Shown here: piece after piece, positions 1-9,016 of the stretch
Layout of the letters: each line of letters starts with the position of its first letter
Numbering within the stretch: the first letter of the stretch is position 1
Source: Marinobacter guineae
GTDB taxonomy: Bacteria > Pseudomonadota > Gammaproteobacteria > Pseudomonadales > Oleiphilaceae
Direction of reading: 5' to 3'
NCBI RefSeq assembly: GCF_002744735.1
Contig: NZ_KZ319341.1
Span: 483,848-547,847 of the forward strand
DNA length: 64,000 nt
Translations under genes and position numbers: made by a program
The notes under the pieces: model-generated
What the model was told of the DNA's origin: nothing
Seen by the model: only the letters and a program-made list of their open reading frames with translations
Databases searched by the model: none

Positions 1-2059
1 GCAGGAATGCCTCCACGCCGATCACCCGCTCGCTGGCCAGATCAATCTTGGGCTGGTAATGCAGAACAAAGCGGTCGCCATCCAGAGCCGTTGCCAACTC
101 CTCCTGCTGCAACAGCCTGCGGGCCGCCTTGATATTCATGGCGGGAGTGAAGAACTGGAAGGTATTCCGGCCCAGCTCCTTGGCCCGGTACATGGCCAGG
201 TCCGCATACTTCATCAGGGTTCCGGCGTCTTCGCTGTCGTGAGGGATCATGGTAATGCCGATACTGACGGTGATGCCGACCTCATGATCGTTAAGGCGCA
301 TGCGCTGGCACAGTCTGCGCAGAATGGTCTCTGCCACCTTGCCGGCGGCGTCCGGACCGCTGATCCGGGACAGCAGGACAACAAATTCGTCGCCTCCAAG
401 CCGGGCAACCGAATCCTCTTCGCGAACGCAGCCCACCAGCCACTGCGCCACCTGGCACAGTAGCTCATCGCCGGAATCATGCCCGAGGGTATCGTTGATG
501 CGCTTGAATCCGTCCAGATCCAGGAACATCAGGGCGGCCGGCTCCCCGCTGCGACGACTGCGGCTCACCACATGATTGAGACGATCCCGGAACAGCTGCC
601 GATTTGCCAGTCCGGTCAGGGGGTCGTAGAAGGCCAGGCGGTGCAGCTCGGACTGGGCAGCTTTCAGCTGGGTCAGATCCCGGAGACTGAGGACAACGCC
701 GTTAACGCCTGGCACCGACAGCATCGCCGTAAAAGTGCCTTCCATATCCCGCCAGCGGCCCTCGGCATCACGAATCCGGACCCGGATAACAGGCATTTGT
801 TTACCCGGCGCGGTCACAGAGTCATCAAAGCCCTTTTTTAACTGGGGCCAGTCATCTCCATGAACCAGCTCTTCAAAGCTCAGGGCCTGCACCTGGTCCG
901 GTTCAAAACCCAGAATGTCCAGGCTCGACGGACTGGCATAGAGAGCCTGCCCTGCGCGGTCCATCACCAACGTGACGTTGGCAGCCCCTTCGGTAATGGC
1001 CCGGTAGCGTCCAGCACTTATCTGGGCCATCAGTCGTGAGCGGATAAGAGCCAGTACAAACAGGAACAAGAGCACGCTGATAACCAGGCCCGAACCAAGC
1101 ACGATGGGCGGTCGGGGATCCGATGCCAGAAAGTCGAACGCCGGTGTGGAACGGGTCTGAAGTAACCAGTCACGCCCGCCATGGCTGATCGTCTGGCTCA
1201 TTTCGAAACTGAACTCGTTATCAAGCGATCCCAGGTTCGAGCCATACATCAGATTCTGGCGCTCGGCGACGCCGGCATCATAGATCCGGACGTCGAGAAA
1301 GGGCGATATCAGGCCAACGATCCCGTCAATCAGGTTGTTCATGCGGAACGCACTGAACACGTAACCCGCCAGCATCATGCGGCGCTCGGCCCGGATCTCG
1401 GGAACCTCGCCGCCCTGAAACACGGGGTAATACATCAGAAAGCTTGCCTGGTCCTCTCCGAGTTCTTCCTGAACCAGCACGACTTTGGCGGTTACGGTGG
1501 GAATGGCATCATCACGGGCCCGCTCCATGGCCCGGCGATGGACCGGGTCACTAAAAGCATCGTAGCCCAAGGCGCGACGATTACGCTCGGTTCCCGGTTC
1601 CAGGTAGACCATGGGGTAATAATAGGGACCGGTTCCGAGCGGCTTTACCAGGTAATTGGGAACACCGTTGGCCCGAACCGATGATATGTGCTCGGCCATC
1701 TGCCGCACGCCAATTCGACGGACATAGCCAATTCCCTGTATACCCGGGTAATAACGGTTGATATCAACCTTGTCGACGTATTCTCGCCACTGGTCCCGGG
1801 ACACATCGCCAGCCACGGCGAAAAGCCCGGCGCTTCCGGCCAGTACCTGCTCATAATTCAGGAGGCGTTCTTCGATGGCCGATTTCAACTGCAGCGACTG
1901 GGTACGGAATCTGGCTTCGGTGCGGTCTTCAACAAGCCTGATCGAGACCTGCCAAAGCAGAATAGTAACAGCAACCGCCACCGCAAAAATCAGCCACCCT
2001 ACCCAGGCATTGCGAAACTCAAGCAGTTTGCGGAGGGGGAGTTCCTGTCTGTTCATCAT
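1..2059 (-). CDS. CHASE-PAS-GGDEF-EAL cyclic-di-GMP enzyme (3' end cut by window edge)
   Basis: Membrane-bound protein that probably makes and/or degrades cyclic-di-GMP in response to a periplasmic ligand. Reading from the ATG at 2059, there is a membrane segment at about residues 15-38, a CHASE-type sensor (YPGIQGIGYVRRI is typical) to about 290, a second membrane helix near 316-340, a PAS domain (about 353-466), a GGDEF domain with intact GGDEF near residue 555, and the start of an EAL domain at the edge. An RxxD inhibitory-site motif (REED) lies five residues before GGDEF. The EAL signature reads GVEAFL, so EAF replaces EAL. A second ATG follows immediately (2056); AGGA lies just upstream. 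About 686 residues are visible and the rest of the EAL domain lies outside the window. The ligand is unknown. Confidence 0.88.
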   Translation of the reverse strand, partial: MMNRQELPLRKLLEFRNAWVGWLIFAVAVAVTILLWQVSIRLVEDRTEARFRTQSLQLKSAIEERLLNYEQVLAGSAGLFAVAGDVSRDQWREYVDKVDINRYYPGIQGIGYVRRIGVRQMAEHISSVRANGVPNYLVKPLGTGPYYYPMVYLEPGTERNRRALGYDAFSDPVHRRAMERARDDAIPTVTAKVVLVQEELGEDQASFLMYYPVFQGGEVPEIRAERRMMLAGYVFSAFRMNNLIDGIVGLISPFLDVRIYDAGVAERQNLMYGSNLGSLDNEFSFEMSQTISHGGRDWLLQTRSTPAFDFLASDPRPPIVLGSGLVISVLLFLFVLALIRSRLMAQISAGRYRAITEGAANVTLVMDRAGQALYASPSSLDILGFEPDQVQALSFEELVHGDDWPQLKKGFDDSVTAPGKQMPVIRVRIRDAEGRWRDMEGTFTAMLSVPGVNGVVLSLRDLTQLKAAQSELHRLAFYDPLTGLANRQLFRDRLNHVVSRSRRSGEPAALMFLDLDGFKRINDTLGHDSGDELLCQVAQWLVGCVREEDSVARLGGDEFVVLLSRISGPDAAGKVAETILRRLCQRMRLNDHEVGITVSIGITMIPHDSEDAGTLMKYADLAMYRAKELGRNTFQFFTPAMNIKAARRLLQQEELATALDGDRFVLHYQPKIDLASERVIGVEAFL

Positions 2060-2110
2060 GGGTCCTGGTCCGTTCCATGGCCACTCGTTTTTATTTATGA
2101 CGGCGAGTAT

Positions 2111-2156
2111 AACAAAAGCCCCCGGGCATGTCGTTTCCAACACACCCGGAGGCTTT
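2111..2156 (-). terminator. Rho-independent terminator after mucD
   Basis: Two arms, 2115-2126 and 2145-2156, pair over 12 bp with one G-T wobble. In the minus-strand direction the stem is followed by TTTTGTTAT. It lies about 30 bp beyond the mucD stop and ends the algU-mucABCD transcript before the cyclic-di-GMP gene. Confidence 0.8.
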
Positions 2157-2187
2157 GAGGGCCTGATTGGTGTTCAGGGACTCAGGG

Positions 2188-3660
2188 TCAGGGCTTCATC
2201 ACCAGGTACAGAGCCCGCCCCTGCCGCACCACTCTCACCGACACCGCCTTGTCGTCGGGCAGCGCCCGGACCACCTCACGAAAATCTTCAACGGATGCAA
2301 CCTTCTTGCGGTTGATTTCCGTGATCACGTCTCTCGGTCGGATGCCAGCTTCATAGGCTGGGCCACGGGCAACGTCTGCTACAACGACCCCGCGATCGAC
2401 ACCGAGGGAATCGGCCATATCCGCGGGCAGAGGCTCCACCATCATACCCAGAGGCGCAGAGGTAGGACCGCCACTTTCACCCGAAGGAACTGCTGCCTGC
2501 TGGCTTCCTTCCTCGGGCAGCCGGCCAATTTCGACGCCCATTTCAATGACTTCTCCACCACGGAGCACCCTGAGACCGGCCGTTTCCCCGACTGGGGTGC
2601 GACCCACCATGGGCGGCAGGTCCGACGAAAGCTCAACAGGTTCACCGTCGTAACTGAGCACGATGTCACCCGCCTGGAGGCCTGCCTGTTGGGCTGGAGA
2701 ATCTGCCATGACTTCGGCAATCAATGCGCCTCGAGGACGTTCAAGGCCGAAGGACTCCGCCAGATCACGATTCACTTCCTGGATCAATACACCCAGCCAG
2801 CCACGGGAAACGACGCCCTTGTCGCGCAACTGACGGAAAACGTTCATGGCATCATCAATGGGGATGGCAAAAGAGACGCCCATAAAGCCGCCGGAGCGAG
2901 TGTAGATCTGGGAATTGATACCGACCACTTCACCGTCCAGGTTGAACAGGGGGCCACCGGAATTACCCGGATTAATGGCAACGTCGGTCTGAATGAAGGG
3001 AACATAATTTTCAGACGGCAGAGAACGGCCCAGGGCACTCACGATTCCGGCGGTAACGGTGTAATCGAAACCAAACGGGGAACCGATTGCAAACACCCAT
3101 TCACCGACTTTCAACTCGCTTGAGCGGCCAACTTTCACCACGGGCAAATCTTCGCCATTCTCAAGTTTCAGGACCGCCATATCAGACCTTGGATCCGTTC
3201 CCACCAAGGTTGCTGGCAGTTCCCTACGGTCATTCAGGCGAACAATGATTTCATCGGCACCTTCAACCACATGGTTGTTGGTGAGTACGTAGCCATCCTC
3301 AGACACAATAAAACCGGAGCCCATGGACCGGCGAGGCTGGGAATTCCCCGGGGAGCCACCAAAAGGAGACTGGGGGCCGCGGAAAAAATCCTGGAAAAAT
3401 TCGGGCATTTGTTCGAGCTGGCGCTCGTCAAACGGCATACCACGCGTGTTTCCTGCCTTGGGCGCACTTGTGGTGCTTATGTTGACCACAGCACCTGCGT
3501 TATCTTCAACGAGTTCAGTAAAGTCGGGCAACCCCTGGGCTAACCCGGCCTGACTCCAGCCCGTCAGCACCATGACGGACAGCACCATTAGCAGAATGGC
3601 CAGGGCGCCACCGGACTGAATATTCCGGGACTGCTGGGCAACTTCTGTTGTTCTCGACAT
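2188..3660 (-). CDS. mucD: Periplasmic Do-family serine protease (MucD/DegQ type)
   Basis: Envelope quality-control protease that degrades misfolded periplasmic proteins. From the chosen start it has 490 residues: a hydrophobic export segment ending near GLAQG (about residue 43), a trypsin-like domain with catalytic His130 (NNHVV), Asp160 (DPRSD) and Ser234 (GNSGGP), then two PDZ domains that bind unfolded C-termini. The ATG at 3660 is preferred over one seven codons upstream because AAGGGG lies 6 bp before it. It is the last gene of the algU operon, 80 bp after rseC. In Pseudomonas MucD restrains AlgU activity by removing misfolded envelope proteins; the same role is likely here. Confidence 0.93.
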   Translation of the reverse strand: MSRTTEVAQQSRNIQSGGALAILLMVLSVMVLTGWSQAGLAQGLPDFTELVEDNAGAVVNISTTSAPKAGNTRGMPFDERQLEQMPEFFQDFFRGPQSPFGGSPGNSQPRRSMGSGFIVSEDGYVLTNNHVVEGADEIIVRLNDRRELPATLVGTDPRSDMAVLKLENGEDLPVVKVGRSSELKVGEWVFAIGSPFGFDYTVTAGIVSALGRSLPSENYVPFIQTDVAINPGNSGGPLFNLDGEVVGINSQIYTRSGGFMGVSFAIPIDDAMNVFRQLRDKGVVSRGWLGVLIQEVNRDLAESFGLERPRGALIAEVMADSPAQQAGLQAGDIVLSYDGEPVELSSDLPPMVGRTPVGETAGLRVLRGGEVIEMGVEIGRLPEEGSQQAAVPSGESGGPTSAPLGMMVEPLPADMADSLGVDRGVVVADVARGPAYEAGIRPRDVITEINRKKVASVEDFREVVRALPDDKAVSVRVVRQGRALYLVMKP

Positions 3661-3740
3661 GATGTACCCCTTGTATTGCAAAGACCTTGCGGTAGTTTTG
3701 GGATCAGGAAACCGATTTTCAACTTAAAAAACGGTAGGGT

Positions 3741-4190
3741 TCATAGACAGTTTCCGGATGAAATCCGGTTAACCCGGACCAATCGGGGCTCGTAATCCGT
3801 TATGCCCGGACGCTGCAGTTTACGGACAACCAGAAAGCCCAGGGCCAGGCCACCCGCAGCGGAGAACATGGCAGCAATATCCTGCCCGCCCGATAAATGA
3901 TGGCCAAGAATACTCGCCACCACCATCAGAATCAGCGGGATCGCATAAACTACCAGCGAGGCGCCAAGCAGCGCCTGTTCATCAATTCCGATGGTGACCT
4001 CATCCCCGACCCGGGCGTTGATTGTGTTCGTCACCAGAATCTGGTTCGCCCGCCCACCAGTTGCGGCTGCCAGCACCTTCTGCCCGCACCCATTGCGGGC
4101 AGCACAGCTCTGACACGCACTGGCGCGGATGGTCTGCACCCAAACCCGTTCGCCTTTCAGCGCAACAACTTTGCCCGTTTCCGTGATCAC
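3741..4190 (-). CDS. rseC: SoxR-reducing/sigma-E regulatory protein RseC (MucC)
   Basis: Small inner-membrane protein of 149 residues. The N-terminal domain carries a cysteine cluster, CQSCAARNGCG (about residues 26-36), and two membrane helices follow at about residues 80-125. The RseC/MucC family modulates the sigma-E response and, in E. coli, helps reduce SoxR with the Rsx complex. The start codon overlaps the mucB stop by 4 bp (ATGA), so the two genes are translationally coupled. The short C-terminal tail after the second helix is basic. No rsx genes are in the window. Confidence 0.88.
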   Translation of the reverse strand: MITETGKVVALKGERVWVQTIRASACQSCAARNGCGQKVLAAATGGRANQILVTNTINARVGDEVTIGIDEQALLGASLVVYAIPLILMVVASILGHHLSGGQDIAAMFSAAGGLALGFLVVRKLQRPGITDYEPRLVRVNRISSGNCL

Positions 4191-5218
4191 AGTTCACCTG
4201 CACTGAGCGCCAACGCATTCTCGACCCGGACTGATTCAGCAACCTGGCGAGCAGCTTGTGGCGGTAATTCACCAACAACAGTGACCAGAAATGCGTTGCC
4301 GTCATAACTGACCTTGTGCATATAGACTGTCGTGGCACCGATTCGGGAGGCGCCTGTGGGCATGTTTATCGCGCCAGCGGGCTCGACAAAGACCGAAAAC
4401 GCCGCCAGGCCGTCAGAGAAAGCAACCGCCTGTCCCTTGCCGGAACGAGGAGCTGCAGCCGGCACGAAACCCTCCGGCCTCCAGCCAAGCTGCCAACCAT
4501 CCATGCGCTGAACCGCCGATGCCTGGGGCGTCGAGTCCTCAAGCGTCCTCGACATTTCCCGGCCCCGGGTGCGAATTTCAAACTCACTGTCGGGGATGTT
4601 TTCGCCGATTTGCAAACTGGTGAACTGGAAATGCTCCAGAACCTCGCCCTCGGCGTTGCGCACATGACTCTTGACCAGAAGCCCCGTGGACTTTTCGAGC
4701 CACAACCGGTGACTGTAGCGGTAGGGATCCCTGGCACTAAGGGCCACGGTCACCACATCGTAACCCGCGACTCGATCCTCACCCTTCATTTCTGCACGAT
4801 ACCAGCGACTCACTGGTACCAGCTGGCTGGTAAACGCCTCTGCGAAAGGACCGGATGGAATGACCTGATTGAGTTTGATGCGGCCCCTTTCAGGAAGCAC
4901 GCAGACCACGTTCATTCCCTTGCGGACGATTTCGCCGCTGCCGCCGTCCTGCAGAACCAACCGCTCCTCGACAACACCATCATGGTAACGGTGCGCAATC
5001 TGCATTGAATGCACGCTGTCACCCCGGGCGTACACGAAAACGCCGCGATAGGAGGTCATGTTCAGAGCCGGGCCGAGGCGTTTGAGCCAGGCCGCTGCCT
5101 CCTCTTCATCGGCGGCCACCGGCATTGGGACGGCAAGCACGAACACCAGAACCATCAACAATGACAGTGAAAGATTCCGGGAAACAGCATTCAGGGCTTT
5201 GGGTATGATCACACTCAC
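4187..5218 (-). CDS. mucB: Sigma-E regulatory protein MucB/RseB
   Basis: Periplasmic partner that binds the anti-sigma factor MucA and shields it from regulated proteolysis until lipid or LPS signals displace it. The 343-residue protein has a signal peptide (hydrophobic stretch about residues 17-35, cleavage near PVAADEE) followed by the large LolA-like domain and the smaller C-terminal domain of the family. It lies 8 bp after mucA and overlaps rseC by 4 bp. Length and order match Pseudomonas mucB. Confidence 0.93.
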   Translation of the reverse strand: MSVIIPKALNAVSRNLSLSLLMVLVFVLAVPMPVAADEEEAAAWLKRLGPALNMTSYRGVFVYARGDSVHSMQIAHRYHDGVVEERLVLQDGGSGEIVRKGMNVVCVLPERGRIKLNQVIPSGPFAEAFTSQLVPVSRWYRAEMKGEDRVAGYDVVTVALSARDPYRYSHRLWLEKSTGLLVKSHVRNAEGEVLEHFQFTSLQIGENIPDSEFEIRTRGREMSRTLEDSTPQASAVQRMDGWQLGWRPEGFVPAAAPRSGKGQAVAFSDGLAAFSVFVEPAGAINMPTGASRIGATTVYMHKVSYDGNAFLVTVVGELPPQAARQVAESVRVENALALSAGEL

Positions 5219-5226
5219 TCCAGGGG

Positions 5227-5793
5227 TCAGTAACCGCTGCCATTAGCGCTGACCAGGCGGGCATAGCCAACGGCTCCCCGACCGGCGCCGACACTGTTGT
5301 GCTGCGCATGCTCCAGCAAATAACGACTCATATACTCCCACTGCTCGTCATCCAGACCCTGCAGTGCAATCTCCCTGACCGGCTGATCCTGTGTCGACAC
5401 ATCTGTCGCAGCCGCCGTCGCAGGCTGAACAGGTCCAGGGCCGACATCCGAAGAATCCCAACCTGCGCCAGCGCCGAACCCAACGAGCAGCGCCATGGCA
5501 ACCATGGCTGCGGCAGGCCAGTGCCAGCGGCGAACATTCGTGTTCGATCCCAGGACCTGAGACCGCGCCAAAGCGGACGTTCGGCCATCGAGCAATTCAC
5601 GCACAGCAACACTCACATCCACTCCATGGGCCGGTGAGTGGCCGTCATGCAGAAGATCCCGCACGTCTTGCCATCGCTGCCACTGGGCCCGAACCTCATC
5701 CTGGCTATCGTGCGACAACAGGCGACGCACCGACAGTTCGTCAGCTTCGTCGTCCATCATGGCGGACAGTGTTTCTCTGAGACGATCATCCAT
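5227..5793 (-). CDS. mucA: Sigma-E anti-sigma factor MucA/RseA
   Basis: Inner-membrane anti-sigma factor that holds AlgU inactive. An N-terminal cytoplasmic sigma-binding domain (DDRLRETLSAMMDDEADEL) is followed by one membrane helix (about residues 95-112, AAMVAMALLVGFGAG) and a periplasmic tail for MucB binding and site-1 cleavage. The ATG at 5793 is chosen, giving 188 residues, because GAGG lies 9 bp before it; a TTG five codons upstream is less likely. It starts 15 bp after algU. The C-terminal residues end in SGY, whereas site-1 protease activation is usually triggered by outer-membrane protein tails, so the tail itself need not be the signal. Confidence 0.93.
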   Translation of the reverse strand: MDDRLRETLSAMMDDEADELSVRRLLSHDSQDEVRAQWQRWQDVRDLLHDGHSPAHGVDVSVAVRELLDGRTSALARSQVLGSNTNVRRWHWPAAAMVAMALLVGFGAGAGWDSSDVGPGPVQPATAAATDVSTQDQPVREIALQGLDDEQWEYMSRYLLEHAQHNSVGAGRGAVGYARLVSANGSGY

Positions 5794-5808
5794 GGGATGC
5801 AACCTCAA

Positions 5809-6426
5809 TTACGTAACCGAGTGGTTGAGCAGAGGTCCGAGATGACGATCAACCGCATCCCGGGCCCTGAAAATTCGTGAACGGACGGTACCGATGGGGC
5901 ACTCCAGAATGCCGGCAATATCTTCATAGCTGAGACCATCGTATTCCCGTAACAAAAATGCCGAACGCAGTTCTTCCGGCAGCTGGGCAATAGCCTTGGT
6001 CAACTCCTTCTGGAGCTGCTCCCTCTGCAGGAGCCGCTCAGGTGAAGCGTTATCCCGGAGCCTGGAGCCTTCATCAAAATTCTCCGCCTCGGCGGAATCG
6101 GCACTGCCCTGGGGACGCCGCCCCCGGGATTCCAGATAGTTCTTGGCGGTATTCACGGCAATCCGGTAAAGCCAGGTATAAAAGGCACTGTCACCCCGGA
6201 AGCGTTCGATCGCCCGGAATGCCTTGACGAAGGTCTCCTGGGTCAGATCCATGACTTCCTGACTATCGTAAACGTAACGGCTGATGATAGACGCGACTCT
6301 GGACTGATACTTGACGACCAGCAGGTCGAACGCGGCACGATCGCCGTTCTTGACCTTGCGCACCAACTGCAGGTCCGTCTGGCTGTCGGAATGCTCACCC
6401 TGTTGTTTGTCTGTATCAGGAGTCAT
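5809..6426 (-). CDS. algU: Extracytoplasmic-function sigma factor AlgU/RpoE
   Basis: Sigma-E that directs RNA polymerase to envelope-stress promoters. Regions 2 and 4 are clear: FRGDSAFYTWLYRIAVNTAKN in region 2 is close to E. coli RpoE, and SYEDIAGILECPIGTVRSRIFRAR is the region-4 helix-turn-helix. From the ATG at 6426 it is 205 residues, close to the 190-195 of the family. The frame stays open upstream, with a further ATG at 6495; an N-terminal extension from there would be unusual but no strong ribosome-binding site decides it. First gene of algU-mucA-mucB-rseC-mucD, preceded by a sigma-E-type promoter at 6566-6592. Confidence 0.93.
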   Translation of the reverse strand: MTPDTDKQQGEHSDSQTDLQLVRKVKNGDRAAFDLLVVKYQSRVASIISRYVYDSQEVMDLTQETFVKAFRAIERFRGDSAFYTWLYRIAVNTAKNYLESRGRRPQGSADSAEAENFDEGSRLRDNASPERLLQREQLQKELTKAIAQLPEELRSAFLLREYDGLSYEDIAGILECPIGTVRSRIFRARDAVDRHLGPLLNHSVT

Positions 6427-6565
6427 GGACTGTTTGCCGGGGTTCCCTGATTTGACGGCCAGCTGTCCGGCCTGTACCAAGTTTCGTTGCGTCATTGATG
6501 CTATCCGGCGTCCGTTCATGAAACGGGCTGCGCCACCTGCCAGGCAGCTCACCCTGTCAGGCCAA

Positions 6566-6592
6566 ATAGACAGCAAGCGTAAAGTTTAGTTC
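6566..6592 (-). promoter_or_regulatory. Candidate sigma-E (AlgU) autoregulatory promoter
   Basis: On the minus strand GAACTA (6592-6587) is separated by 16 bp from TCTAT (6570-6566). This fits the sigma-E consensus GAACTT-N16-TCTRA with one mismatch in each box. It would start transcription about 65 bp above the ATG at 6495 or 130 bp above that at 6426. Autoregulation is known for rpoE/algU. Confidence 0.65.
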
Positions 6593-6608
6593 AATACACG
6601 TCCACATT

Positions 6609-8234
6609 ATGGCCTGCGATAACGACCCGATGCCACAGTCCTACGAATACGATGTTCTCATTATCGGCAGCGGTGCTGCCGGTCTGACCGTTGCCCTCAA
6701 TCTGCCAGAGCATCTGAAAGTGTGCGTGGTCAGCAAGGCCGAGATCAGCAGCGGCGCCACACTCTGGGCCCAGGGAGGTATTGCTGCGGTACTGGATGAT
6801 CAGGATTCAACCGAAAACCACATCACCGACACTCTGAACGCCGGGGCCGGTCTGTGCCATGAGGACGCTGTCCGTTTCACCGTGGAGCACGCCAAAGAAA
6901 GCATCGACTGGCTGATTGATTCCGGAGTGGATTTTACCCGGGACCAGGATGCCCACTATCACCTGACCCGGGAAGGCGGTCACAGCCATCGGCGCATCAT
7001 CCACGCTGCCGATGCCACCGGTCATGCCGTCTCTACAACCCTCACATCCCAGGCCCAGGCCAGGCCCAACATCGAACTCTTGTCTGGCCGGGTGGCGGTG
7101 GACCTGATAACCAACCGGAAGCTGTCCCTGCCAGGGAACCGCTGTGTCGGCGCTTATATCCTGAACCTTGAGGACAGCCATGTGGAGTTGTTCCGGGCCC
7201 GGTTCACCGTTATTGCCACCGGGGGCGCTTCCAAGGCCTACCGCTACACCACCAATCCGGACGGGGCATCCGGTGATGGTATCGCCATGGCCTGGCGGGC
7301 CGGCTGCCGGGTAGCGAACATGGAATTCAACCAGTTCCACCCGACCTGCCTGTATCATCCCCATGCAAAGTCCTTCCTGATTACCGAAGCAGTACGGGGT
7401 GAAGGTGGCTTGCTGAAACTGCCCGATGGCACCCGGTTCATGGACCGCTTCGATGAGCGCGGAGAACTGGCGCCCCGGGACATCGTTGCCCGGGCCATTG
7501 ACCATGAGATGAAACGCCTGGGTGCCGATCACCTGTACCTGGATATCAGCCACAAACCCGAAGACTTTATAAAGCACCACTTCCCGACCATTTACGAGAA
7601 GTGCCTGGGATTTGGCATTGATATCACCAAAGAACCCATTCCCGTGGTTCCGGCCGCCCATTACACCTGCGGCGGCATTGTCAGCGACGAACGCGCCAGA
7701 ACGGATATCAACCAACTTTATGTAGTGGGCGAAGCCGCTTTCACGGGGCTCCACGGCGCCAACCGTATGGCCAGCAACTCCCTGCTGGAATGTCTGGTCT
7801 ATGGCCGGGCCGCGGCGGCAGACATTACTCGACGTGAAGCCGACATCCCGCCCCCCCCGGAAGCCCCGGACTGGGATGAAAGCCAGGTGCGTGACTCCGA
7901 TGAAGACGTTGTTATTTCCCACAACTGGGACGAACTGCGCCACTTCATGTGGGACTATGTCGGCATTGTGCGCACCACCAAGCGGCTACAGCGGGCAAAA
8001 CACCGTGTCGACTTGCTGTCAGCGGAGATTGGCGAGTTCTACAGCAACTACCGGGTATCCAATGACCTGCTTGAGTTGCGAAACCTGGTGACCGTATCTG
8101 ATCTGATCATCTGTTCGGCACTCCAGCGCCGGGAAAGCCGGGGGCTGCACTACACACTGGATTATCCGGGACTGCTCCATGAGGTCCGTGATACCGTACT
8201 GGTCCCGACGACTTACCGTACCCTTTCGCCGTAA
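6609..8234 (+). CDS. nadB: L-aspartate oxidase
   Basis: FAD enzyme that oxidises L-aspartate to iminoaspartate, the first step of de novo NAD synthesis. The 541-residue protein has an N-terminal FAD-binding Rossmann motif ([11 protein letters not shown], about residues 21-31), the conserved [15 protein letters not shown] segment, substrate-site motifs ([14 protein letters not shown]), and a helical C-terminal domain. An ATG at 6630 (MPQSYEYD) gives an N-terminus closer to the family and may be the true start; neither site has an obvious Shine-Dalgarno sequence. It is divergent from algU and followed by sdhE, a conserved gammaproteobacterial pairing. nadA and nadC are not in the window. Confidence 0.95.
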   Translation: MACDNDPMPQSYEYDVLIIGSGAAGLTVALNLPEHLKVCVVSKAEISSGATLWAQGGIAAVLDDQDSTENHITDTLNAGAGLCHEDAVRFTVEHAKESIDWLIDSGVDFTRDQDAHYHLTREGGHSHRRIIHAADATGHAVSTTLTSQAQARPNIELLSGRVAVDLITNRKLSLPGNRCVGAYILNLEDSHVELFRARFTVIATGGASKAYRYTTNPDGASGDGIAMAWRAGCRVANMEFNQFHPTCLYHPHAKSFLITEAVRGEGGLLKLPDGTRFMDRFDERGELAPRDIVARAIDHEMKRLGADHLYLDISHKPEDFIKHHFPTIYEKCLGFGIDITKEPIPVVPAAHYTCGGIVSDERARTDINQLYVVGEAAFTGLHGANRMASNSLLECLVYGRAAAADITRREADIPPPPEAPDWDESQVRDSDEDVVISHNWDELRHFMWDYVGIVRTTKRLQRAKHRVDLLSAEIGEFYSNYRVSNDLLELRNLVTVSDLIICSALQRRESRGLHYTLDYPGLLHEVRDTVLVPTTYRTLSP

Positions 8235-8274
8235 ACCAAAGCAGACTTTTGCAACCTATTCGATGGTAAAGACT

Positions 8275-8547
8275 ATGTCAGAGACTCCTGCATCTTCCGC
8301 AAAAACAGAATACAACCGCCTTTGGTGGCACAGTCGTCGAGGCATGCTGGAATTGGACAACCTCCTGATTCCTTTCGTAGAGCAGGCGTATCGCGACCTT
8401 GGCGCCGATGACCAGGCCCGATATAAAAAACTGCTCAGCTGCGAAGATAACGACATGTTCGAATGGTTCATGCAGCGCAGCCGTCCGCAAGACCCGGACC
8501 TGCAACGGATGGTCGACCTGATCCTCAATCGTGTCCAGCCGGATTGA
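8275..8547 (+). CDS. sdhE: FAD assembly factor SdhE (YgfY)
   Basis: Small cytoplasmic protein that promotes covalent attachment of FAD to succinate dehydrogenase. From the ATG at 8275 it has 90 residues, the usual size. The family signature RRGMLELD (RGxxE, about residues 19-26) is present, followed by the helical bundle with [15 protein letters not shown]. It lies 40 bp after nadB, and its last 17 bases overlap the next gene (ygfX-like). The sdh genes themselves are elsewhere. Confidence 0.92.
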   Translation: MSETPASSAKTEYNRLWWHSRRGMLELDNLLIPFVEQAYRDLGADDQARYKKLLSCEDNDMFEWFMQRSRPQDPDLQRMVDLILNRVQPD

Positions 8548-8995
8548 GCTGACGCTCTCACCGTCCCGGCTGGTCGGGGTGATGGCAATTGGACCCTGGC
8601 TGGCACTGCTGGCCTTTCTGATTGTTGCGGCTCTGGCTGGCAAAGCCTGGTTGCTGGCCACCATTCCGGTCGTTTTGACGGGTGCGCTGTTGCAATACCG
8701 GTGCAATGGCCTCCTCAAAGGCCGTCGTTCCGTCAAAGCACTGTTCGTAGAGCAAGACCAGCTATACGCGAGAACCGGAGACAATCGGCAGATCCCGGTA
8801 GTCCCGTCGGCGGCCAGCCGGATCTGGTCCGGGCTGGGGCTCTTGAAACTTCGCCCTGCTGACACCAGATACTGGTCATACACGACTATCGTTCTGACAC
8901 CGTCATCGGGCCGGCCCGGCAACGTTGCGGAAGAGGAATTCCGTCGCCTGAGAATTTGGCTCAGACTGGGCCGCTCCAGGCCACCATCCACATGA
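8531..8995 (+). CDS. YgfX (CptA)-like inner-membrane protein
   Basis: A 154-residue protein with two adjacent membrane helices near the N-terminus (about residues 14-56) and a soluble C-terminal half rich in arginine. Position immediately after sdhE, with a 17-bp overlap, and the topology match the YgfX/CptA family, whose E. coli member was described as a toxin acting on MreB and FtsZ and paired with YgfY/SdhE. Sequence conservation in this family is low, so the call rests largely on context and topology. Whether it is toxic here is not shown. Confidence 0.6.
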   Translation: MSSRIELTLSPSRLVGVMAIGPWLALLAFLIVAALAGKAWLLATIPVVLTGALLQYRCNGLLKGRRSVKALFVEQDQLYARTGDNRQIPVVPSAASRIWSGLGLLKLRPADTRYWSYTTIVLTPSSGRPGNVAEEEFRRLRIWLRLGRSRPPST

Positions 8996-9016
8996 TGTAC
9001 CGATCTGGAGCACTCC

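Noticed and set aside
2167-3123. A 318-codon plus-strand open frame opposite mucD
   Set aside because: Antisense shadow of a protease with intact catalytic motifs; no ribosome-binding site or recognisable domains.
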